A stretch of 15,772 nucleotides of DNA. It comes from Deltaproteobacteria bacterium. Its GTDB lineage: Bacteria > Desulfobacterota > DSM-4660 > Desulfatiglandales > Desulfatiglandaceae. Under the pieces are notes generated by a model. It was not told the DNA's origin, did no database searches, and worked only from the letters and a program-made list of their open reading frames with translations. Location of the stretch: positions 1,995-17,766 of the forward strand of contig DUZB01000027.1 in the NCBI GenBank assembly GCA_013349725.1. Direction: 5' to 3'. The position numbers were made by a program, and so were the translations under genes. The stretch's first letter is position 1; each line of letters starts with the position of its first letter. Of this stretch, positions 8,559-15,772 are shown one piece after another.

Positions 8559-8588
8559 ACCGAGACCATCAACTTTGGGGTGAAAGAC

Positions 8589-9575
8589 ATGCATTCGAAT
8601 AAAGATAGCGACTCAACCACTCACCTACTCACCCACTTAACGAGTTCTGACGAGAGGAAAGACGGTCTTTTCAGAAGGCTTCGTACCGGACTTTCAAGAA
8701 CCCGGTCTACTTTTTCCGGAAGAATGGACCGACTTTTCCTGGGCAGGAAGGAGATTACGGAAGATCTCCTTGATGAACTGGAAGAAATCCTTTTTACATC
8801 GGATATCGGTGTGGCAACCACTCAGGAACTCATCGCTTCCATGAAGGAAAAAGTGGCCACAAAAGAACTGAAAGATCCTTTGAAACTCAAGAGCGCTCTC
8901 AAGGATCAGATCCTCTCCTTTCTGGATATTCCAGAGCCCGGAGTTGCGATGCCCAACCCCGGTGATCCGCTGGTGATTATGGTGGTGGGTGTAAACGGGG
9001 TCGGCAAAACAACCACCATAGGAAAAATGGCCAGCCAATTCATTGCCTCGGGCAAGAAGGTTATGCTGGTTGCTGCGGATACATTTCGGGCCGCCGCTGT
9101 GGAACAGTTGTCCATCTGGGGAGAAAGAGTCGGCGCCGAGGTGGTAAAGCAAAAGACCGGGTCCGATGCGTCGGCGGTCGTGTTCGATGCCCTGACAGCA
9201 GCCAAAGCAAGAAAAACGGATGTCGTTCTTATTGACACGGCAGGTCGGCTCCACACCAAAGTCAATCTGATGGACGAGCTGGAAAAGATTCATCGCGTGG
9301 CGGGAAGGAAAATTTCCGGCGCTCCTCACGAAGTCTGGATCGTTCTGGATGCCACCACCGGTCAGAACGCTATTTCACAGGCGGAGGTATTTCACCAGGC
9401 CCTGGGGTTGGACGCCATCGTTCTGACCAAGCTGGACGGAACGGCCAAAGGGGGTATTGTCGTAGGAATTTCAAGACAATTGGGCATTCCCATCAAGTTC
9501 ATCGGCATCGGAGAACAGGTGGACGATCTCAGACCGTTTCATGGCAGGGAGTTTGTGGAAGCGCTGTTTGACTGA
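8589..9575 (+). CDS. ftsY: Signal recognition particle receptor FtsY
   Basis: A GTPase receptor that docks ribosome-SRP complexes on the inner membrane for co-translational insertion. It has 328 residues from ATG 8589, which I prefer because GGGGTG lies 6 bases upstream; GTG 8580 would add three residues and has a poorer site. The N domain includes DELEEILFTSDIGV. The G domain has GVNGVGKTT (134-142), DTFRAAAVEQ (from 164), DTAGRL (from 216) and TKLDGTAKGG (from 280), with the closing GIGEQVDDLRPF near the C-terminus. The long acidic A domain of E. coli FtsY is absent. Instead there is a short basic segment, GLFRRLRTGLSRTR, at about 26-39, which fits the membrane-binding amphipathic helix of short FtsY proteins. 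Confidence 0.97.
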   Translation: MHSNKDSDSTTHLLTHLTSSDERKDGLFRRLRTGLSRTRSTFSGRMDRLFLGRKEITEDLLDELEEILFTSDIGVATTQELIASMKEKVATKELKDPLKLKSALKDQILSFLDIPEPGVAMPNPGDPLVIMVVGVNGVGKTTTIGKMASQFIASGKKVMLVAADTFRAAAVEQLSIWGERVGAEVVKQKTGSDASAVVFDALTAAKARKTDVVLIDTAGRLHTKVNLMDELEKIHRVAGRKISGAPHEVWIVLDATTGQNAISQAEVFHQALGLDAIVLTKLDGTAKGGIVVGISRQLGIPIKFIGIGEQVDDLRPFHGREFVEALFD

Positions 9576-9582
9576 TAGGGAT

Positions 9583-10479
9583 TCAAAGCGCCCGCATCCA
9601 CTCCTGCCGCAGCCCCACTTCTCCCCTCAGAGCCCTGTCAATCTGGTCAAGGGCATCCTGTTTGCCCTTTGGCAGCCTTGCCTTTATGGGCAGGTAGTTG
9701 GAGGCGTGGTTTGAGAAAAAGAGACCGCGACTCAGGTCCGTATATTTGATCATCTCCCTCAATTCCAGAAGCATGCCTTTTTCTGAGGGGAGCTCAAATT
9801 CGCCTTTTTGAAACTCATCATGGAGCCTGGTTCCGGGAATGATCATGACTGTCAGGGCCCCCACATAATTGGGGTCCATGGCGCTCAGGAGTCTGCCTGT
9901 GGCCTGTGCATGTTCCAGAGACTTATCTTTTCCCCCGATTCCCAGAAGGACCGTGACGGAAAGCTTGATGCCCGCTTCCCGGACTTTCCTTCCCATGTGG
10001 ATCAGATGTTGGCCGCTTGTTCCTTTGCAGATATGCTTCAGCAGTGCCTCGTCCCCGGTTTCAACCCCCATATAGAGGATCCCGAGCCCGTTGTTTTTGA
10101 GATCCCGTAACTGCTCGGGGGTTTTCATTCCGATGCTCTTTGCGTTGGCATAGGCGCCAACCCGTCTGACCCAGGGGAGATACTCTCGGATTCGGTCGAG
10201 TATCCATAGGAGTCTTTTCTGGGGGATGATCAATGCATCTCCATCCATCAGGAACAGCCTGTCCTGCCTTTTCATATATTTCGAGGCGAAGCGGATATCA
10301 TTTAAAATGACATCGTCGTCTTTGATGGTAAATCTCTTGTCTTTGTAGGTGCCGCAAAAACTGCATTTATTGTGGGAACAACCTAATGTGACCTGCAGCA
10401 GGATGCTGTAGGCCTCGCTGGGAGGCCTGATGCACATTCCCTCATAATGCATTTCTTCCGGTTCATCTGTTATTTCCAT
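9583..10479 (-). CDS. Radical SAM protein with CX4CX2C cluster motif
   Basis: A 298-residue radical SAM enzyme of unknown reaction. The cluster motif is C34-SHNK-C39-SF-C42, with four residues in the first gap instead of the canonical three. It is preceded by RPPSEAYSILLQVTLG, a block I have seen in a widespread uncharacterised radical SAM group. Further hallmarks are LFLMDGDALI (strand and loop after the cluster), MGVETGDEALL (GGE-like region) and VLLGIGG. No B12-binding domain is present, so it is neither HpnP nor HpnJ. The start is chosen at ATG 10479 because AAAGGAG lies 9 bases upstream and conserved sequence begins soon after. A GTG at 10551, whose GTGA overlaps the hpnH stop codon, would add 24 residues and is the alternative. 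It is last in the minus-strand cluster, so a role in hopanoid tailoring is possible but unproven. Confidence 0.85.
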   Translation of the reverse strand: MEITDEPEEMHYEGMCIRPPSEAYSILLQVTLGCSHNKCSFCGTYKDKRFTIKDDDVILNDIRFASKYMKRQDRLFLMDGDALIIPQKRLLWILDRIREYLPWVRRVGAYANAKSIGMKTPEQLRDLKNNGLGILYMGVETGDEALLKHICKGTSGQHLIHMGRKVREAGIKLSVTVLLGIGGKDKSLEHAQATGRLLSAMDPNYVGALTVMIIPGTRLHDEFQKGEFELPSEKGMLLELREMIKYTDLSRGLFFSNHASNYLPIKARLPKGKQDALDQIDRALRGEVGLRQEWMRAL

Positions 10480-10488
10480 ATGCTTGTA

Positions 10489-10495
10489 CTCCTTT
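10489..10495 (-). promoter_or_regulatory. Strong ribosome binding site deciding the radical SAM start
   Basis: On the minus strand AAAGGAG (10495 down to 10489) sits 9 bases before ATG 10479. It is a better site than that before the GTG at 10551, where AAGGA is only 3 bases from the start and GGAAG is 9 bases away. This argues for the shorter protein. Confidence 0.6.
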
Positions 10496-10547
10496 AAACG
10501 CTTAGAACTCTGCAAAACACATTCTCTTGCTGAATTCGAGTCGATTT

Positions 10548-11570
10548 TCACTGGTCCTTTCTTCCGTTTACCCCCCGCAGACTGACTTTCAATGCCTTGA
10601 AAGGATGTTTCACAGTGTCCAATACGGCGGTTGCTTCAAAACCGCAGTGAAGCATGCAGTTGGTGCATCGGGGATCTTTGCCGACACCGTACCTGGACCA
10701 GTCCGTGTTATTCATTAATTTTTCAAAGGTGGGTTCGTACTCGTCATTCAGGAGGTAGCATGGTTTCTGCCACCCGAATATATTGCGTGTGGGAATTCCC
10801 CATGGAACACATTTATAATCCTGATTTCCGGCAAGAAAATCCAGAAAAAGGCTGCTGTGATTGAAATTCCAATGGCTGTTCTCTCCAAGTTGAAAAATCG
10901 ACCTGAAAAGGTCAATAGATTCTCCGCGCCTGAAGTAACTCTCCTGGTCGGCCGCCTTTTCATACTTGAAAGCGGAGGAGACGGTCATGGATTCCACCTT
11001 GAGAGAAGTAAGGAAATCGAACAGTCGGGCTGCGCCCTCTGCCGTTTCCCCCCTGAATAAGGTGGTGTTGGTGGTGACGCGGAATCCACGCGACAGGAGG
11101 AGACCTATGGCATCCACCGCTTTTCTGAAGGTTCCGGTGAGGCAGACCCTGTCATCGTGCCGCTCGTCCAAACCGTCGATATGCACATTGAAGGTGAGGT
11201 AGTTGGATGGCGTAAATTCTTCCAAACGGTTTTTTACGAGAAGGCCATTTGTGCACAGATAAACGAATTTTCTTTGTGCAGTCAGCCCTTGGACAATTTC
11301 AGGAATGTCCGGGTGAAGGAGAGGTTCCCCCCCTGCGATACAGACAATGGGTGCGCCACATTCTTCCGCAGCCTCCAAACACTCTTTCGAAGACATGACC
11401 TTGTTCAGGATTTCAGCAGGGTAATCAATTTTGCCACAACCCTGGCAGCGTAAATTGCAGCGAAAGAGCGGCTCCAGCATGAATGTCAGAGGATATCTTT
11501 CCTGCCCTCTGAGCCGTCGTTTAAAGATATAGGCGCCAATTCGCGCTTTTTGAATTGCAGGTATTCCCAA
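10548..11570 (-). CDS. hpnH: Adenosyl-hopene transferase HpnH (radical SAM)
   Basis: This enzyme joins the 5'-deoxyadenosyl radical from SAM to diploptene (hopene), making adenosylhopane, the first step of C35 hopanoid side-chain synthesis. The 340-residue protein begins MGIPAIQKARIGAYIFKRRL and has PLTFMLEPLFRCNL before the cluster CNLRCQGC (C38, C42, C45; CX3CX2C). These blocks are distinctive for HpnH. Later come IAGGEPLLHPDI (GGE motif), VHIDGLDERHD, and a C-terminal cysteine group CTNCMLHC with GFEATAV, also typical of the family. Start is TTG with GGGAG 6 bases upstream; no better start exists. It lies 56 bp after the lipoprotein gene, separated by a perfect hairpin. The window shows no hpnG, hpnO, shc or squalene genes. 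Confidence 0.93.
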   Translation of the reverse strand: MGIPAIQKARIGAYIFKRRLRGQERYPLTFMLEPLFRCNLRCQGCGKIDYPAEILNKVMSSKECLEAAEECGAPIVCIAGGEPLLHPDIPEIVQGLTAQRKFVYLCTNGLLVKNRLEEFTPSNYLTFNVHIDGLDERHDDRVCLTGTFRKAVDAIGLLLSRGFRVTTNTTLFRGETAEGAARLFDFLTSLKVESMTVSSAFKYEKAADQESYFRRGESIDLFRSIFQLGENSHWNFNHSSLFLDFLAGNQDYKCVPWGIPTRNIFGWQKPCYLLNDEYEPTFEKLMNNTDWSRYGVGKDPRCTNCMLHCGFEATAVLDTVKHPFKALKVSLRGVNGRKDQ

Positions 11571-11576
11571 AAGTAT

Positions 11577-11581
11577 CTCCC
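11577..11581 (-). promoter_or_regulatory. Ribosome binding site supporting a TTG start for hpnH
   Basis: Minus-strand GGGAG (11581 down to 11577), within AAAGGGAG, precedes TTG 11570 by 6 bases. The spacing and strength make the unusual TTG start well supported. Confidence 0.7.
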
Positions 11582-11590
11582 TTTAAAGAA

Positions 11591-11621
11591 GCAATTAGCT
11601 GCTAAGCTAACAGCTAATTGC
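11591..11621 (-). other. Perfect 11-bp inverted repeat between lipoprotein gene and hpnH
   Basis: GCAATTAGCTG (11591-11601) and its exact complement CAGCTAATTGC (11611-11621) enclose a 9-base loop. In the direction of the flanking genes the stem is followed by TTCTTTAAAGGG, not a U tract, and runs straight into the hpnH ribosome site. On the other strand it is followed by ATATTTTATTT. It is therefore a poor terminator for the upstream genes. It could be an mRNA processing or stability element, an attenuator or an operator that sets hpnH expression apart from the transporter genes. Confidence 0.6.
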
Positions 11622-11626
11622 ATATT

Positions 11627-12391
11627 TTATTTGTCGCCCCACATCCCGCACATTCGTTTGAGCAGCTTCAGAGAACGTTTCCATTCCTCCGTCATTTCTT
11701 CCTCCGGCGGCATTCGGACAAAGATCTTCTCGATTTCCAGACAGGCCTCGGATGGATCTTCGTTCTCAACGAGGGCCTCCAGCAGGCCGACCCTGTTCTG
11801 CAGAAAATTCGGCGCCAGTTTTACGGCTTTTCTGAAATGAGTCATTGCTTTTTCAACATCTCCCACGCTCATGGGGAAGGAAGGGGCCCGCAGATAAAGT
11901 TCTCCAAGCATCCGGTCCGGACCGCCGTTATCAATGTTAGGGTTCAAGTGCCCCGCAGTCAAGGCCTCGCGCTCGATAACCGGCACCAGTTCAAGCCCTC
12001 TGGCTGGATCATTTTCGGCTTCAAGTCCTGTAAGATAAGCCATGAGATAATGAGCCGTTGCATTTTCAGGAAAGGATTTCATGGCGGCTTCCGCCATCTT
12101 TCTGCCCTCTTTTGCGTCCGCGAGTTTTTCTGCCCTGTTTTCCCCCTGCCTGGCCAGAAAAGCATAACAGACGGCGGCTTCCAAGGCTGCCAGAGGGTTT
12201 TCCCGGGCCTTCAGGGTAAACTTCTCAGCCTCGCTTCTGGTGCAGGATTCACCCATCACCCGGTTGCTTTCCGTGCCGTGCCTTTCGGTGGGATTCTCAT
12301 CCTGGCGGATAACATCGTTCCCATGTGAACACGCACCTGTCAGGAAAAGAACAAAAAACAGGAATAGGAATCTACTAAAAACAGATCTCAT
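11627..12391 (-). CDS. TAtT/TPR-like lipoprotein (BstC-like candidate)
   Basis: A 254-residue exported lipoprotein with a hydrophobic signal (8-17) and lipobox LTGAC (C21), so probably anchored in the outer membrane or periplasmic leaflet. The mature part is helical. SFPENATAHYLMAYLTGL (106-123), the block GGPDRMLGELYLRAPSFP (156-173), and GDVEKAMTHFRKAVKLAP with N-rich continuation look like the TRAP-associated T-component fold built from TPR-like helices. Start ATG 12391 is placed so that the signal peptide is N-terminal; the longer open frame to 12478 only reads the upstream gene out of frame. It overlaps the binding-protein gene by 17 bp, so the two are translationally coupled. No TRAP permease genes are seen. 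With an RND permease and a binding protein upstream, it matches the third component of Bst-like lipid trafficking. The family call is from memory and moderate. Confidence 0.75.
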   Translation of the reverse strand: MRSVFSRFLFLFFVLFLTGACSHGNDVIRQDENPTERHGTESNRVMGESCTRSEAEKFTLKARENPLAALEAAVCYAFLARQGENRAEKLADAKEGRKMAEAAMKSFPENATAHYLMAYLTGLEAENDPARGLELVPVIEREALTAGHLNPNIDNGGPDRMLGELYLRAPSFPMSVGDVEKAMTHFRKAVKLAPNFLQNRVGLLEALVENEDPSEACLEIEKIFVRMPPEEEMTEEWKRSLKLLKRMCGMWGDK

Positions 12392-13232
12392 CGGCTTTCC
12401 CACGTTTGAAGGATGAAAGGTCTTTATTTGCCGGGCCAAACCCTTCGGTTTGGAGCATACGGAGCAGGGATGCCGCATCCGGATCTTTATTCATTCCCAT
12501 CAGAATTCCGGAAAGGCTGTCCGTCCACTGGTCCGGCTTTCCAAACCATACTACCGGATCTGAAGGCAGTTCCCGTGATGTGTGTATGATTTTTATTTTA
12601 TCAAAAATATCGAGAGGTTTTACGGCCTTGTACTGGGCGATGTCCAATACCGCGCCCGCCGCCTTTCCAGCGGCAACCTGGCGCAACGATCGCAGGGGCC
12701 GGTAGGTTCCCTTCAGTTGAAACGGCAACTTGTGAACGGGTTCACCAAAGAGGAGGCAAGCCGCAGCGCTTTGTTCGAAAAGCATGTTACCGAAGACCTC
12801 GCCCTTCAGGCCTCGCCAGTTGTCAGGTCCGCTTTTCTGGGTGACGAGGCGCCATCTTTCGGTTGATGAGCCCTCGGGAAGAGTTGAAGCGATTGGAACC
12901 ATGCCGAAATGTTGGGCCTCATCCGAATAGAAACCAATTCGCACAATACCCCATGCGGGTGGAGTTTTTTCCATGAACTGGAGAGCATCCTCAGGTTTGT
13001 TGAAATAATGCCCCTTGACGGAAACCGTGTTTCCCAATTTTTTCTGTACGTAAAGAGCCATGGCATCCATAACCGGTTGGGCCTGAACCGGATTACCCGG
13101 TTGTCCAGGCTGAATCACGGCAAAATCGAGATCTTTTCCCGAAACCGGATGAGCATTCCAGCAAACCATGAAGCCTGCGACCCATGCGAATAGAAACACC
13201 AGCTTCAGTTTATGCAATCTTTTCATTTCCAT
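12375..13232 (-). CDS. PhnD-like periplasmic binding protein (BstB-like candidate)
   Basis: A 285-residue periplasmic solute-binding protein with a basic N-terminus, hydrophobic core (11-24) and probable cleavage near residue 32 (PVSG). The mature chain begins KDLDFAVIQPGQPGNP, then VMDAMALYVQKKLG, WGIVRIGFY, and a second lobe with LRSLRQVAAGKAAGAVLDI and LPSDPVVWF, the order of the phosphonate/phosphate-type (PhnD, type 2) fold. AAAGGA stands 7 bases before ATG 13232. No ABC ATPase or permease accompanies it. Instead it lies 32 bp after an RND transporter gene and overlaps a lipoprotein gene. This suggests it ferries a hydrophobic ligand between membranes, as proposed for BstB with sterols, rather than feeding an ABC importer. 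Ligand identity is inference. Confidence 0.82.
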   Translation of the reverse strand: MEMKRLHKLKLVFLFAWVAGFMVCWNAHPVSGKDLDFAVIQPGQPGNPVQAQPVMDAMALYVQKKLGNTVSVKGHYFNKPEDALQFMEKTPPAWGIVRIGFYSDEAQHFGMVPIASTLPEGSSTERWRLVTQKSGPDNWRGLKGEVFGNMLFEQSAAACLLFGEPVHKLPFQLKGTYRPLRSLRQVAAGKAAGAVLDIAQYKAVKPLDIFDKIKIIHTSRELPSDPVVWFGKPDQWTDSLSGILMGMNKDPDAASLLRMLQTEGFGPANKDLSSFKRGKADEICF

Positions 13233-13264
13233 GAACGAATCCTTTTTTTGGTCTAAAAAAATGA

Positions 13265-15772
13265 TTATCCATTATTCTTGAGATTTTCCAAGAGTTTCAG
13301 GACAGGGGGTAATACCAGAATAGATGCCAGCATACCGGTAAAAGAACCTATCACCATAACCGTTCCCAGCCCTGCCATGCCTCGATGATGGGCGAAGAGC
13401 AGTCCTCCGAATCCAATCATGGTCGTGGCGAAGCTGAGTACCACAGCGGTCGGAGTGCTGGTGTTGAAAAGACCTCCGGGTTTTTCTTTTGGATGATAGT
13501 TCAGGGGATTCCGGATCTCTCGCCAACGTGCTAAGAGATGTACCCCTCCGTCTACCCCGATGGCAATGAGGATCGGTATGGCAAAAAAATTTGCCAGATT
13601 AAAGTGGAGGTTAAACCAGCCCATGATTTCAAGCAGCCATAATATGCTGACTCCCAGCGGCAGCATGGTAAGAAAAACATAACCAAAAGATCGGGAATAG
13701 AGCCACAGAATAATGGTGACCAGGGCGATGGTCAGTACGGCGGCGGAGAGAAAAGTCCTGTGCATCAGGTGGGCAGATTCAAGCACTCCTACCGGGACGC
13801 CGCTTACTTCAGGGTCGACTGTTCTCAATTCAGACACAAAACGGCCCAGTTTATCGAAATCCCATACATCCTCTTTCGGAATTACCTTTATTTGATATCT
13901 GCCGTCTTTTCCTATGTGCAGATTTTTAAGTGAAGGCGGAAGATCTTCAGGGGTCATCTTCCCCGCTTTTAGCCATTTTATCAGCTTATTTATGGAGTTG
14001 CTCAGATCCTGGACCAGGCCCTTTTGCATCCCTTCAAGCAGCGCGACCTTTTCCTTTTCCCCCTGCAGAAGGTTCTGTGCCGAACGAATATTTTTCAGAA
14101 TCTGGTCCATCCGGGAAAGTTCTTTCGTGGCCCCGGAGGCAAACAACTGCTCTTCAAGGGTTTCGAGCGCGGAGGAGAGCCTGGTGAGAGCTTTAATCAA
14201 CCTGTCCGCATCAGGAGTTCCGGTTATGACCCCGTTTTCCGTGACAGATCCGAGGGCTGCTGCCGCTTCCTGATACAGCTTGGACTTTACAGCCTGTTGT
14301 TCAGGGAAGAAATCAAGGATGCTTTCCACTTTGTCCACCGTGGGCATGGCTTGTACTTTTTGCGTAAGCCTTCTTACATCATCCAAACTGTTTGCCGTAA
14401 GAATCGCATACCATGTGGATTCCCCCGAAGAATCCATCAGAATTTTTTCATATTCCACCGATTCAAGGCCCTGGGCCTGCAGTTCTAATAGATTGTAACT
14501 GAATTTCACCCTGAAAAGGCCGGGAAGACCGGCTAAGCTGATGGCCGTCAGGATCAGAATGAGCCTCATGGGTTTTCTAAGGAGGGGTTCCAGAAAAGGC
14601 ATGGCCGTAACTCTGGGTGTGGAGGACGGGAAAAGCTTCTTTTTCCCGGCGATCAACAACATGGCAGGAAGAATGGTCATCATGGAGATCAGGCAGAACA
14701 GGACCCCCGTTCCCCCGATGAGACCCAGTTCGGAAAGACCGACAAAATCCGATCCAAGTACGGAGTAAAAAGCACAGACGGAGGTAATGGCGCCCAGAAT
14801 GATGCCGGGTCCTGTTCGAAACATGGATGTCTCGACGGCATCCTCCGGTCCGCCTCCCCCTTTGCCGGCCTCGACGTAGCGTATGACGACGTGTATGCCG
14901 AAATCTACCCCAATGCCGACCAGGACCAGGGCAAACACAATGGAAAGCAGGTTCAGACTCCCGACGATAACCGTGGCAAAACCAAAGCTCCAGGCCATGG
15001 CTATTAACAGGCACAGCAGAACAAGAAAAGGTCTGAGCCAACCATGGAGAATGACCATGAAAAGGAGGCCAACGAGAACAATGGCAACAATGGCGGCCAT
15101 GGTCATGTCGCTGTTGGTTGTTTCCATTTCATCCGCCTGAAGCACGGGTCTTCCCGTAAGGCCCGCAACGACGGATGGGAATTCAGCCTTTGTGTCATGG
15201 ATAGCCTGCCGAACCATCTGGAGGGGTTTGCGAATGACATCCATGGTTCCATAATTTTTGACGGGAAGCAGGCGCATGATAAGAAGCTTGCCGTTGGATG
15301 TGAAGAAATAGCGCTTTGCGGATTGAGAAAACTCCTCGAGCGGACGGTACCGGCTGTCTTGCTGTAGAATTCCGTCCATGTTTTTGAGAAGCCCTCCAAG
15401 AGTTCCCAGGCCCTTTTCCATCATGGCAGGATCCATATCCTGAAAATTTCCACCCCCTTGGGTAAAGAGCTCACTGATCAGATCAAAGAAACCGGCCAGG
15501 GTTGCATCTCTGAGCCATCGTTGGATGTAAGGGGCCAGCGAGATAATGGTAGCTGAGAGCTTTTCTGCTTCATTCAGTGAAGTGAAAAACAGTGCATGGT
15601 CGCCAATGTCTGTTTCTGAAACACAGTAGTAAACGGCGCTGATGAGTTCCGGATGAACGGAGAGCCTACTGTTCAAGGTTTCTGCAAATTGTGCGGCCGT
15701 TTTTTGACCCTTTTCGGCGCCCCCGGTTTTTATCACCACATAGAGATATTCCTGGTCTCCGAAGTTTCTGAT
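13265..15772 (-). CDS. RND/MMPL lipid transporter, HpnN/BstA-like, 5' end missing
   Basis: A large inner-membrane RND-superfamily permease. The frame is open to the window edge, so the N-terminus with TM1 is missing; 835 residues are visible, numbered here from the edge. The protein has two matching halves. A periplasmic domain comes first (to about 222), then TM2-6 (about 225-375) with the MMPL signature GIGVDFGIH (286-294), then TM7 (402-419), a second periplasmic domain with a coiled stretch near 520-580, and TM8-12 (674-823) with the twin motif IGVDGGVH (738-745). The Asp in each TM4-type motif fits proton-driven transport. The architecture is that of HpnN, the hopanoid RND transporter, and of BstA. 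The adjacent binding protein and lipoprotein favour a Bst-like set, and hpnH downstream favours hopanoid cargo. General family call is secure, the exact member is not. Confidence 0.88.
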   Translation of the reverse strand: MRNFGDQEYLYVVIKTGGAEKGQKTAAQFAETLNSRLSVHPELISAVYYCVSETDIGDHALFFTSLNEAEKLSATIISLAPYIQRWLRDATLAGFFDLISELFTQGGGNFQDMDPAMMEKGLGTLGGLLKNMDGILQQDSRYRPLEEFSQSAKRYFFTSNGKLLIMRLLPVKNYGTMDVIRKPLQMVRQAIHDTKAEFPSVVAGLTGRPVLQADEMETTNSDMTMAAIVAIVLVGLLFMVILHGWLRPFLVLLCLLIAMAWSFGFATVIVGSLNLLSIVFALVLVGIGVDFGIHVVIRYVEAGKGGGGPEDAVETSMFRTGPGIILGAITSVCAFYSVLGSDFVGLSELGLIGGTGVLFCLISMMTILPAMLLIAGKKKLFPSSTPRVTAMPFLEPLLRKPMRLILILTAISLAGLPGLFRVKFSYNLLELQAQGLESVEYEKILMDSSGESTWYAILTANSLDDVRRLTQKVQAMPTVDKVESILDFFPEQQAVKSKLYQEAAAALGSVTENGVITGTPDADRLIKALTRLSSALETLEEQLFASGATKELSRMDQILKNIRSAQNLLQGEKEKVALLEGMQKGLVQDLSNSINKLIKWLKAGKMTPEDLPPSLKNLHIGKDGRYQIKVIPKEDVWDFDKLGRFVSELRTVDPEVSGVPVGVLESAHLMHRTFLSAAVLTIALVTIILWLYSRSFGYVFLTMLPLGVSILWLLEIMGWFNLHFNLANFFAIPILIAIGVDGGVHLLARWREIRNPLNYHPKEKPGGLFNTSTPTAVVLSFATTMIGFGGLLFAHHRGMAGLGTVMVIGSFTGMLASILVLPPVLKLLENLKNNG

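Noticed and set aside
9583..10479. Identity of the second radical SAM protein as HpnJ or HpnP
   Set aside because: Those proteins are longer with an N-terminal B12-binding domain and a CX3CX2C motif; neither is present here.
10480..10551. GTG start at 10551 for the second radical SAM gene, overlapping the hpnH stop as GTGA
   Set aside because: ATG 10479 has a much better placed ribosome site and conserved sequence starts after it. The GTG remains possible, but is second choice.
12392..12478. N-terminal extension of the lipoprotein to ATG 12478
   Set aside because: The extra 29 codons only reread the end of the binding-protein gene, and they would bury the signal peptide and lipobox; ATG 12391 is a better start.

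Overview
The window looks like a chromosomal segment from an anaerobic, hopanoid-making Gram-negative bacterium, most likely of the Desulfobacterota (former Deltaproteobacteria). This rests on two large periplasmic multiheme c-type cytochromes, a recognisable HpnH, a lipoprotein resembling the TRAP-associated T component, and ordinary housekeeping genes smc and ftsY side by side. The lineage is inferred from gene content only. No rRNA, tRNA, CRISPR array, transposase or phage gene was seen.

Left part, plus strand: 1-472 holds no convincing gene, but has a promoter candidate (383-411) ahead of a metallo-beta-lactamase-fold hydrolase of the glyoxalase II type (473-1123). After a short spacer with CACGAA repeats come two overlapping, paralogous multiheme cytochrome genes (1187-3007 and 2995-4806), with 12 and 10 predicted heme-attachment motifs. 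They look like one electron-transfer unit on the outer face of the inner membrane or in the periplasm. Next are smc (4959-8558) and ftsY (8589-9575), acting in chromosome organisation and co-translational membrane targeting.

Right part, minus strand, read from 15772 down to 9583: an RND/MMPL lipid-type transporter (5' end cut by the window edge), a PhnD-like periplasmic binding protein, a helical-repeat lipoprotein overlapping it, hpnH (adenosylhopene synthase, radical SAM), and a second radical SAM protein with an unusual CX4CX2C cluster motif. ftsY and the last radical SAM gene converge with 7 bp between their stop codons.

The most interesting point is the minus-strand cluster. An RND permease, a periplasmic binding protein without ABC partners and a TAtT/TPR-like lipoprotein together match the component types of the BstA/BstB/BstC sterol-trafficking system known from Methylococcus capsulatus. 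Here the trio sits directly upstream of a hopanoid side-chain enzyme. I infer a Bst-like envelope pathway that carries hopanoids rather than sterols, with an uncharacterised radical SAM enzyme as a possible additional tailoring step.
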